Positions 31,845 through 41,342 of a DNA stretch of 64,000 nt are shown here, piece after piece. The notes beneath the pieces were generated by a model that saw only the letters and a program-made list of their open reading frames with translations, made no database searches and was not told the DNA's origin. Both the position numbers and the translations under genes were made by a program. Every line of letters begins with the position of its first letter. The first letter of the stretch is position 1. This DNA comes from Hexactinellida sp. DTS-2022 (Eukaryota; Porifera; Hexactinellida): contig JAPNXP010000011.1 in assembly GCA_028753945.1 (NCBI GenBank), positions 1,488,001 through 1,552,000 on the forward strand. Reading direction: 5' to 3'.

Positions 31845-34540
31845 TTAAGAGAATTTCTTTAATTTACGCTTTTCTAAACTTGAAAGAACCAGCGAGTTAT
31901 AATTCTTAACTTTGTTTGCAAGAAAGCAATTCGCTGCGGTAAAGACTAGCTTCGATAAGAAGTTCCAACTAAACACACCACAGCTAATACAAGTAGACTT
32001 CCAAATACTTGGATCACGATTATCGTTATCTTCCAAATATATCAACGTGAGTTCAACTAGCATTTTTCTAAAAGCTCCACATATAAGATCCGCTAACAGC
32101 TCATTATTGTTTTCGATGGCACTAAAGGTCTTCCATAAAACAAGTATGGAATTCAAAACAGGCTCAGATGGATATTTAAGTCCGCCACGGTGGGTTAGCT
32201 GCAGAAGTTTATACTGAGAGTCCAGGTCTAAATCAAGGAGAAATTCTTTATCAACTGTTAGCAAATGTAGACAGACATGACACGGTTTTGTTTGTTTCAG
32301 GTACTGATGGACAGTATAGCCTGTAATAAAGGCTAATGATTGAAGCAAATGTGATCCACAATCAACTGTTGATAGATCATTAATCTTATCAAGAAATGGC
32401 TCCAAATTGAACTCGCCATCAGAAGTAGAATACGAAGAAAATGACTTGACAAATGACTGAATAGATTGTAAGGAAGTGTCTTGTTGGTTAGTAAATATGT
32501 TTAATATGCTAGAAAGTTTAATTCGACGCTCTGTTTCAAGGATTTGAAGATAGAAGTGATAATTAGAACCCGACATCATACGGTATAGACCGAAATGGTG
32601 TTACAAGGGATCAGTCTGTAGAAAGGAGGACAACACACATGTAAAGCCATAAGATTGAGTCAAATGGTTGGTAATTTGTGGTAAGGCAATACAAGCATGT
32701 CTAAAACTGGTGTATGTTTGTTAACTCAGTTTTCAAAATTTTTCTGGTAAAGTAAGTCAACCATCTAACCAAAAACTACACGAGTCAAAAATACAATCGC
32801 TCGTCATTCAAAGTCAAAGGTCTAGAGAAATTATCGTTCAAACGTATTCCTTTGAATGGTGTATTAACGTTGAATAATTTTCAAACAGTAAGAAGGGTAT
32901 CAACAAACTCAGGAGTATTATTTCTATATTCTGGATAACGCAATTCGTTCTGGAAAGTTAGCGCAGATATTGTTACTTCGTTAACGACTTTCAAAACCAG
33001 TTTGACATTTTGAGGCTCTATGCAAGACGGAAAACAGGACTTGATAGTCAAATTAGGACCTAACTTGGATAAACCTGTTCATTCTGAATTATAAAATAAT
33101 ATATAATTCACAGACATCTTGAAAGGATGCACAACCGAACTTAAGGGGATAATCACAATAATCTACTTAAAAATTTACCAAATTTGGAAAATGAAATGTA
33201 TTATCAAAATATTTTCGATTTAACAGTTATTACGAATACTTTCTAATATGTGTACAAAATCAAATGTCAGAAAGAGTATTCTATTGCTATCAAATGGGTG
33301 GGATACAATGGTCTCCAACTTTCCATTAGAAGAAAATAATTTAAACACATTCACATTTAAAGGATAATTAAAGTAGGGCTGAAACGAATATTCCAAATGT
33401 AACGAACGAAACTTTTTCTAAACGAACGAATATTCGAATATTCGTTCGTTTGGATGACTAAGCATTAAATCAATTTTATGAGACAAAATACATTGGAAAA
33501 CAGGTTTTTGATAATGTTACAATGGTATATTAATATGTAGTTACAAATGTATTATACACAAGTTAATTTAAGTAGGAATTTATATTTATATATACTATCT
33601 AAGGTATACAAAAGTATTGTTGTTGTAGTCAAAGTAGTCAAGGAATAACTATTTCAATCTAATATTCGTTTCCAAACGAATATTCGTTCAATCATCTCGA
33701 AGAATATTCGAATATTCGGTATATTCGTTTCAGCCCTAAATTATAGGAGGGAAAGACTTGTACCTTTAGACCGCAATGCTCGATATCTATTATGCAAGAT
33801 TTATTGATTGGGAATATCTTTTCAGCAGAGATGAATCCACAGGGTTATAAACGAGACATTCAAGACCATTTTTATGTAATCTAGAGATCATTTTCGCGAA
33901 TACAGTTCTTGTTGGATCATCAGGGGTTAAGTTTGGAACATATATTTTTCCACCCTTATATGAAATATCAGATCTAACATGAAATTAATCCATTTGAACT
34001 AGGACATTTCTTTCCTCTAGACTAAAGCAGGAAGTGTCATGGCGAAGATATGTACAAAAATCGTTTTCAAGACCAAATGAAGCATACAGTTTCTCTAATG
34101 TATGAACATGAGGAAGAGATACAGTTTAAACTCTGAAGATACTTATAACAAGCAGGACAAATCAAATGAGTTTTAATCGCCATGATTTGTGTTATGATTG
34201 TACCTTCGTCTGTTCTTGGGATAGATGTATTTTCTATTTGACCCAGTATGAATTGGAAACGCGCTAATACTGAGGAATCATTATTATGTTCATTATTAAG
34301 TAGTAAATCATTGATGACCTCCTTAATATGCTCTTTGTTTGAGGTAAATGAATCGACCCCTTCGTATTTTTAGAACTAGAGTTGTATTTTAATTAAAGCA
34401 AGTCCTGCAAAACAGATTCAATTTCTCGGATGTCACTAATTGCAGCAATGGGAACGGATATACTGTCCATTAAAATATGCTGAGGTCGATAAATAAGCAT
34501 TGATTTCAAGGTACAAATCTACTGATATATTTTTTCAGCC
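31845..34540 (-). pseudogene. P-type (THAP9-like) transposase relic
   Basis: Minus strand. Near 34100-34260 the protein reads RFQFILGQIENTSIP, then LPHVHTLEKLYASFGL and a block ending NVLVQMD, matching the region before and into the RNase H-like core of P-type transposases. After a 365-bp insertion (33374-33738) and a degraded stretch, an open 244-codon frame at 31845-32579 carries the C-terminal domain: LAFITGYTVHQYL, PCHVC, THRGGLKYPSEPVL. The THAP domain is not seen here. Several frames and stops, so non-functional. The open C-terminal part is unusually well kept. Confidence 0.75.
33374..33738. mobile_element. hAT MITE inside the P-type relic
   Basis: Termini TAGGGCTGAAACGAATATTC / GAATATTCG..CGTTTCAGCCCTA. 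Flanks AATTAAAG and AATTATAG match at 7 of 8 positions. Interior rich in CGAATATTCG. Confidence 0.8.
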
Positions 34541-34652
34541 ATTTTAGCAAACAAACGTTATGTTGCTCTCATTCGGAACCACACCAACCAACTAATAGGT
34601 AAATAAATCAAGGTTAACCAAACAAGCAAAAAAGGTGGGAAATTTTAATGTA

Positions 34653-35265
34653 CTGTTTTGACAAAAAGTGTCCGGCTACAAAAACTGTCCGGCCAGACAG
34701 TTTTTGTCAAATTTAGCAAAAAACGTTGTTTTGACAAAAAGTGTCCGGTCGGACAGTTTTTGTCAAACACTAAATACAATCCTGAATATCCGGATTTTCG
34801 ATTATCCGGGAACCCTTGGTTAATTTAATACAATGTGTTTATCCTAATTATCCCAACTTGTTTTGAGTAATCCCAAAGAGTTCGGATGATCAAGGTTATA
34901 CTGTATTAGATTATTAGAGGAGTTAAAACAAAGTTAGATTCTCACTTGTCATTTTCTAGTATACGTATTTACTGTATTATCACAGATTCTCTTTCTTGCG
35001 TAATATGCTGAAAAATATAAGAAAAATATTAAGTTTTTGTAGGCAAATTTTTTTGCTAAATGTGACAAAAACTGTCTGGCCGGACAGTTTTTGTAGCCGG
35101 ACAGTTTTTGTCAAAACAACATTTTTTGCTAAATTTGACAAAAACTGTCCGGCCGGACATTTTTTGTAGCCGGACACTTTTTGTCACAACAACATTTTTT
35201 GCTAAATTTGACAAAAACTGTCCGGCCGGACAGTTTTTGTAGCCGGACACTTTTTGTCAAAACAG
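34653..35265. mobile_element. TA-flanked element built of TGTCCGG palindromes
   Basis: Perfect termini CTGTTTTGACAAAAAGTGTC / GACACTTTTTGTCAAAACAG between TA (34651-34652 and 35266-35267). Subterminal repeats of CTGTCCGGCCGGACAG and its variants. A pogo-like MITE is inserted at 34777-34903. Short minus-strand frames through the repeats are incidental. Confidence 0.8.
34777..34903. mobile_element. pogo-like MITE nested in TGTCCGG element
   Basis: Left CAATCCTGAATATCCGGA, right GATCAAGGTTATACTG, TA on both sides (34775-34776 and 34904-34905). Confidence 0.7.
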
Positions 35266-35305
35266 TACTACTGCAATTATTGTAGGTTTACTGTTTAAAA
35301 TTTCA

Positions 35306-35370
35306 GGGTTGATAAAAATCATGATCTCTCTTTAAAAATTAAATCGGATTTTAAATTATCAAATTTAATC
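35306..35370 (+). repeat. Truncated hAT MITE end
   Basis: CAGGGTTGATAAAAATCATG marks the same family as 24475-24745 and 53281-53594. Only one end is present. Confidence 0.6.
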
Positions 35371-35558
35371 ACAATTATATTTTATTATTAGTACCAATCT
35401 TGTTTCCTACAACTACAAGCCAATAGCAAGATATTAACACTAAGAGGTAATAATAAATAATAACAGTAAGTAATTGCATCGCAAGCATTTATAGATTGGA
35501 TACATACTGATAGTAATGGTAAATCCGTAAAAAGATGTGAACTAGTATTAGTAGTGTC

Positions 35559-36570
35559 AAAATCTAAGATTCAGTGACCAAACTTGGCAAGTTAAGTTTT
35601 ATGCCTGATTCTGATACTTTATGGTTTATCTCGCGATTTAAGTTCCCATGGGGTCTCGAAAATTTGTGCAAACTTTTAATAGCGCCAAATAAAAAGGGCA
35701 TCCCGCCTCCGGCAATCATTTTGAAAATTAAGGCCCCTCTCTGAACATTTCATAAATTGAGAATAGTGTGTTTTTGAACAGCATACAATAAGTATTAGCT
35801 GAACTGAAAATTTCAACTCAATCGGGAATATACTTTTAATGCAGGATTTTTTTAAGGTTAAGACCTTGGTGCAACTCAGCGCGGCCTTGGTGTAACTCAA
35901 AACTGCAGTGGCTGCGGCCGACCCTTATCATGGTGTAGCTCAACACTGCAGTGGCCGCTGCCGACCCGAATCGTGGTGTAATTCCAAAAAATCTTGGTGC
36001 AAATTTTACACCAAGATCAGCCTTAAAAAAACCCATGTTTTAATGTAATAGTCTTTTGAAGACACCTACGTCATTTGTCACCTTAAGAGGTCCATTCTTT
36101 AACTATTTTTTTAAGGGATTTGAAGCATTTCCTATCCTATATAGATGCAATAACCTTTTAACCCGGCTATGTATTGTCTCCATGTGTAATTTAAGTCTTA
36201 CCGAGATACACATAGAGACATAATACATAGCCAGTTAAAAGGTTATTGCATCTATATGGGATAAGATATGCTTCAAATCCCTTAAAAAAATAGTTAAAGA
36301 ATGGGCCTCAAATGGTGACAAATGACGTAGAGTATTCAAAAGGCTATTACATTAAAAGTATAGTCCCGATTGAGTTTATGAAATGTTCAGAGAGGGGCAT
36401 AAATTTTTCAAAACGATTGCCGGAAGCCCTTTGAATTTGTTGCTATAAAAAAGTTTGCCCAAATTTTCGAGACCGCATGTGAGCTAAAATGGCGAGAAAT
36501 ATCCTAAAGTATAAGAAACAGGCATAAAACTTAACTAGCCGAGGTTGGTCACGGAATCTTAGATTTTAAG
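35559..36570. mobile_element. 1-kb foldback element with GGCCCCTCT in its arms
   Basis: AAAATCTAAGATTCAGTGAC (35559) pairs with its complement ending at 36570, and arms pair to a central palindrome near 36200 (CTATGTATT.TCTC..ATACATAG). The left arm reads TTAAGGCCCCTCT at 35728, echoing the termini of the TTAA element at 14721. The left arm carries a hAT MITE (35842-36037) and about 60 bp more than the right. Confidence 0.8.
35842..36037. mobile_element. 196-bp hAT MITE in the foldback arm
   Basis: Termini CAGGATTTTTTTAAGG / CCTTAAAAAAACCCATG, perfect duplication TTTTAATG at 35834-35841 and 36038-36045. The opposite arm shows the empty site. Interior has two copies of ACTGCAGTGGC. Confidence 0.9.
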
Positions 36571-36578
36571 CCTACTAT

Positions 36579-36769
36579 GGAATGCTGGAAATGGTTCGAA
36601 AAACCAAAACCGGAAATTGTTCGAATTTTTTAGTGTTGCTGCACCATGGATATGAGAAAATCCCGGCTTGAATCCATGGTCCAACAATACAAAAATGAAA
36701 TTCGAACTATTTCCTTTTTTGTTCGAACTATTTCCTATTTTGAAAAAATCGAACCATTTCCGCATTACC
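36579..36769 (-). mobile_element. 191-bp MULE-type MITE, copy 2
   Basis: Reverse complement of 25436-25625. Flanks CCTACTAT at 36571-36578 and 36770-36777 (8 bp match). Confidence 0.85.
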
Positions 36770-37436
36770 CCTACTATATATACGTATATGGATGTTTGTT
36801 TAATATGGAGTTTTGAGAGAAATTTCAATAATATCCCTAAACTAGGAATAGTGGGGCGGCATAACAGCCATATTTGAGTGAATTGTTCAATTTTTGATCA
36901 AGCATGAAAATTGGCACAGACATATATAAATATATTATTATAAAAAGATATGGATATGGAGGCATCACGAAATTTTAATATTTTCGAGATGGCGGCCAAA
37001 AATTGTCGGAAAGAGTCGGACAAAAGCTCGCTCTCGCGAATGCGGTGAAGAAAGAGGGGTCACTCGATAGGGTAGAAACAATATTTGAGAATGGAATGTG
37101 TCACATCCCAGCGTTGTCAAAGAATGTCCTCCCTCCCAAATATGGTCATGTGACCCCTATAATGACTGAAAATCTTATGCTGATTACGAATATCAGCATT
37201 AAATATGGATTAAACTTCAATTGATAGAGTTAATTTGCTTTTGTATACATATATGTACAACAGTCTAATTCGGTTAGAACGTACTTCTCAGTAAGTACTA
37301 TTTTTTTTAACCATTTAGTAAATTTATATGTACTATCTCAATATAATGTAAAGTCAGTTAGCACTGTATAAATCAAATAATAACTTTTCGTGTCTTCTAT
37401 TTCGGATATTTTGCCCTAGTCTATTTGCACGTTCAT

Positions 37437-37943
37437 CATAGGCGTAGAATAGGGGGGGGGAGGCAGGGGGGGCGGCGGCCCTCCATGATTTGGCCATGGG
37501 GGGGCGGCCATTACAAAAATCCTATCCCGCCCCTCCATGAAATTGTGTGTTCTCTCACCCTTTTACCCCAATATTACGCATAATCTATGTATGTTATTAA
37601 TTGGTTGAAACCACACATTCATTATCACATCACTGATTCAATGTAACAATGTTAATAGTCTATGACAAAATCAAAATTTTTATCTCAACAAGTTTTATAC
37701 GTTTTCTTAATATTTAAGCATGCACGCAGTTAGTGTTGACCAGTTCTTCCCGGTTTAAATATCAGTTTTGATGTCCGTCCAAATCAAATCGGATAGGACA
37801 AAACCAAGTTACTTTTACTAATTTATTCTAGTGGCACATACTATCTAAATTTTCCTGGGGGTAGACCGTAGACGTTAGACGCCTTAATTTTTTCCTCGCT
37901 CGCTATCGCCCCTCCATCGAAAAACCATGTTGCCACGCCAATG
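37437..37943. mobile_element. Non-autonomous hAT element, CATAGGCGT family
   Basis: Termini CATAGGCGTAG / TTGCCACGCCAATG, perfect duplication ACGTTCAT at 37429-37436 and 37944-37951. G-rich left interior. Confidence 0.85.
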
Positions 37944-38188
37944 ACGTTCATGATAACAAATTGGTATCAGCCAGTGTTATTCGAATTGAAGATTCTTTGA
38001 AGGGTCCAAAAATTGTGTTCATCGCAACTGGAAATTCGCATATTCGAAATAGGTTTTCGTACTAATGAAGTTCTACTGCATATTTCAATATTTGATTTAA
38101 TTAGGATTGATTTTAGTTTAAGCGCTCAAAAAATAATTTGGGCGAGAACATTCAGGAGCTAAGGATTTTAAGAAACTATTGATGAACC

Positions 38189-38620
38189 TATATTATTAAA
38201 ACTCGACTGTTGTTTGTTTGTGTGTGTGTGACCACTGTGTGTGTTTGTTTGTCCAGGTTGCATTAAAGTGACGGGGAATAGAAGTTGCATGTATATACGA
38301 GATATAAACTAACTTCCAAATGTTACATAGGTAAACAAGTATGCTGATTTCAAATTTCGAATTTTGTGTAATTTTAATTATGAATATTATTGTTGATGTT
38401 TACAAAAAAGGTAACAAATTAATTAAAATTCAAAATCACCTTAGAAGTTTCCTTTCAACGGGTATTATAGGTAAACAAGTTAAAAGTATGGAAATGGTAG
38501 GAAGGGATGCTTTACTAACTCCATCATCAATGGTTTAGTGAGGAGTAAGGGCGCATAGCGGCAGTTAACTTGAGGTGCGTAGCACCTATCGGTCGCAAAG
38601 CTACCGAGACCGAAGGCTCC
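38189..38620 (+). mobile_element. Helitron-like non-autonomous element
   Basis: Starts TATTATTAAAACTCGACTGT followed by GT-rich microsatellite (38217-38250), one copy of the GTTTAC...AACAA block, and a 3' series of mini-hairpins (GGTGCGTAGCACC, CGGTCGCAAAGCTACCG). Homologous to 59264-60447 reversed. Helitron assignment rests on the general layout only; the terminal CTRR is not clear. Confidence 0.4.
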
Positions 38621-38864
38621 TATTTAATAAATAACGACTTAGAAGAGTTTGTAACTGCACTATTAATAATCGATGATCACTCGGTAAATCGAATGGCAGG
38701 GGGGTTAAGAGCCATTCACCTGGAGGATGTATTCCTCAATCGGTGCAGACTTTTACAATTTTTTTCTTAGAGTATAAGAGCCACTATTTTCAGGAAATAG
38801 AATACACAGTATTAATTTCTATTAAAAGATGGATAATATCTTTACATGCATGCCTATCTATATA

Positions 38865-39054
38865 CAGTAGAAGCTCGTTAATACGAGCACCAACGGACGA
38901 TAAAAATTTGTTAGTTTTATCCGGAGTTCATATTAACCGGAGTAATACCCATTGAATAGCCATTGTAGCTTGTATGGACCTGATTATGTTGAACTGTTTG
39001 TCGTCTTATCCGGGAAATCATATTAATCGTGTTCGTACTAACGAGATTCTACTG
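38865..39054. mobile_element. pogo-like MITE
   Basis: Termini CAGTAGAAGCTCGTTAATAC / CGTACTAACGAGATTCTACTG with TA on both sides (38863-38864 and 39055-39056). Same family as 56595-56785. Confidence 0.85.
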
Positions 39055-39859
39055 TAATATGGAATATCCGTTGAATATAGGATAAGTATTGGTGTCGATT
39101 AAACGCAGTCGACTCTGCTTTATAGAGCCACCAATTAATAGATTTCTCCGCTTAATCGAGTAAAGTTTCACAGTATCTTTAGAACGCAATGACATTTTGG
39201 CTTAAAATACAACTCGGTTAGCATGTAACCCCTCGGGAGAGAAAATTGGTGCATATTATCCAAGTGTACGTACTAACTGACTTACATTATATTGAGACAG
39301 TACATATAAATTTACTAAATGGTTAAAAATTAGTACTTACTGAGCCGAAGTACGTAGTACGTACTAACCGAGTTAGACTGTTGTACATATATGTATACAA
39401 AAGCAAATTAACTCTATCAATTGAAGTTTAATCCATATTTAATGCTGATATTCGTAATCAGCATAAGATTTTCAGTCATTATAGGGGTCACATGACCATA
39501 TTTGGGAGGGAGGACATTCCTTGACAACGCTGGGATGTGACACATTCCATTCTCAAATATTGTTTCTACCCTATCGAGTGACCCCTCTTTCTTCACCGCA
39601 CAGTCATTCGAGAATAACTATGTGCATATAAACACTGCGAGGTCATTTAACAAGTATTCGCGAGAGCGAGCTTTGGTCTGACAATTTCAGACAATTTTTG
39701 GCCGCCATCTCGAAAATATTAAAATTTCTTGCTGCCTCCATATCCATATCTTTTTGATAATATATTTATCTATGTCTGTGCCAATTTTCATGCTTGTATC
39801 AAAAATTGAACAATTTTATTGCTATGCTGCCCCACTAAAAGGTTTCACTTTGATATCTT

Positions 39860-40125
39860 ATTGAAGTGGTCGTTTAAATGTACGCATGATAATTGCAACA
39901 TTCTTGATTTTATTTCAATTTTGACATAATTAATTATTTAAATAACGACCCGGGTTCATATTTGTTAATAAAACCAAATAAAGGTTTTAAGGGACGTAAT
40001 TGTTCATAGTTACGTATATAATCGGTTCAAAACTTTATCAACTGAACAATAAACTATTCGTTGAGCATTTCTAATCGTATTACTTACAAATACAAACCTA
40101 CCATCAAAGTTTACTTCATTCAAAT
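39860..40125. other. Gene-free AT-rich stretch
   Basis: No coding signal or recognised repeat. Confidence 0.4.
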
Positions 40126-40309
40126 CAAGGTTTCATCCAGACTAAATTTCCCGCGCGCCTAGATTTAGTTTGAGCCCGCTCACACGCGCCTAAATTACTC
40201 ATTTTGTATTAAGTCTGTGGGAGCAACTCTCGATTTTCGCGCGCGTAGAAAAATTTCCTTCCAAATTTACGCGCCTCCAGGTGTATTGTATACGCCTGGA
40301 TGAAACCTG
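40126..40309. mobile_element. 184-bp hAT MITE
   Basis: Termini CAAGGTTTCATCCAG / CTGGATGAAACCTG, perfect duplication ATTCAAAT at 40118-40125 and 40310-40317. Interior has several CGCGCG-containing motifs. Confidence 0.85.
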
Positions 40310-40733
40310 ATTCAAATGAATGGGCCTATGGCGATCCTTTGACACCTTTAGTAACTTTGGGTTGATATTTATACTTATAGACCGAAAATGTCTATGTACC
40401 AATTCCAAATTAACTTGGACAGTGAAAATTTTCCTGGTAGTATACTTACTCTGGTGCAACCATGAAACATAAAGATGCAACTGAAATTGGACAAATTGCA
40501 AAAGTGAAACACCCTAGCACTGCATTACTAAAGAACCGACTTTTAGTGTTCTACTCCTACCCACTCGTTTATCATTTATATCCAAGAAGATAACAAATAT
40601 TTGGCCGGAAATAATATACTAATTACTAAACAGCTAATTAGACTCACCAGTCGAAAAAGTTAAATAAGAATATATAGGGTAAGAAAATATTAGGTAAAAA
40701 CTGCAAAATCCATATTTCTTACAATCAAGATTA

Positions 40734-41085
40734 GGCCGTATAAAGTAAATAACTTGTTTTATCATCCCCGCGCGCCCCAATTTTTACTATCCGTCCGGAT
40801 CCATTTTATTATTATCTTAGGAACATAATCGTACAAAATAAAAGCTATAAACTTGTGTAAAGTACCTACTATGCCTGAATTATTAATAAGTCCTATATTT
40901 TAGAGCATTACTTTAATTATTTGGGCATTGTCATGTTATTTTCTGAATTAAATTAAATATATAAATATTTTGGCATACGATGATGTTATTTGCATATTAA
41001 TGGAAATAAAAAATAAAATCCCGTCCGCATCCCCAATTTTCTCGAAAAATAAGGATGATAAACAAGTAATTTATTTTATGTGGCC
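40734..41085 (+). mobile_element. Tourist-like MITE, downstream of the RasGRP gene
   Basis: Ends GGCCGTATAAAGTAAATAAC / TTATTTTATGTGGCC, TTA on both sides (40731-40733 and 41086-41088). It starts about 260 bp past the RasGRP stop. Confidence 0.75.
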
Positions 41086-41219
41086 TTACCTGCAAAATTT
41101 GCATGTTTGCCAAGGTTACGTTGGAAGAATAACTATGACAAAAAAATAACCAATTTTTAAATCTAACATTTTTCGAGGGATGAGAATTAGGCTCAATTTA
41201 GAGGTTAGGGTAATAAGCG

Positions 41220-41225
41220 TTTATT
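41220..41225 (-). terminator. Candidate polyadenylation signal
   Basis: AATAAA on the minus strand, about 118 nt after the RasGRP stop codon. It is the nearest canonical hexamer noticed; AT-rich context makes chance occurrence possible. Confidence 0.35.
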
Positions 41226-41342
41226 TAGCTAATCTTTTAATACAAACCAGATAAAAGTAATAGAAATTATGTGTTAAACCTAAGAGTAAGATAAAAAGCA
41301 TCAACCATATACAATGCTGGTTTCTTTCAAGCATTTATCAGA

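Larger units (their letters stand above)
36851..39835. mobile_element. 3-kb element with about 500-bp inverted repeats
   Basis: GTGGGGCGGCATAACAGC at the left pairs with GCTATGCTGCCCCAC at the right, TA on both sides. Arms pair from 36851 to about 37360 and from 39280 to 39835 (shared GTCACTCGATAGGGTAGAAA, GCGAGAGCGAG with complement, AATATCAGCATTAAATATGG). The interior holds a hAT element, a Helitron-like copy and a pogo-like MITE. No transposase. TA duplication suggests a Tc1/mariner-related mobiliser, unproven. Confidence 0.75.

Noticed and set aside
34980-35250. Frames with repeated CPAGQFLSN
   Set aside because: Translation of the TGTCCGG palindromic repeats, not a repeat protein.
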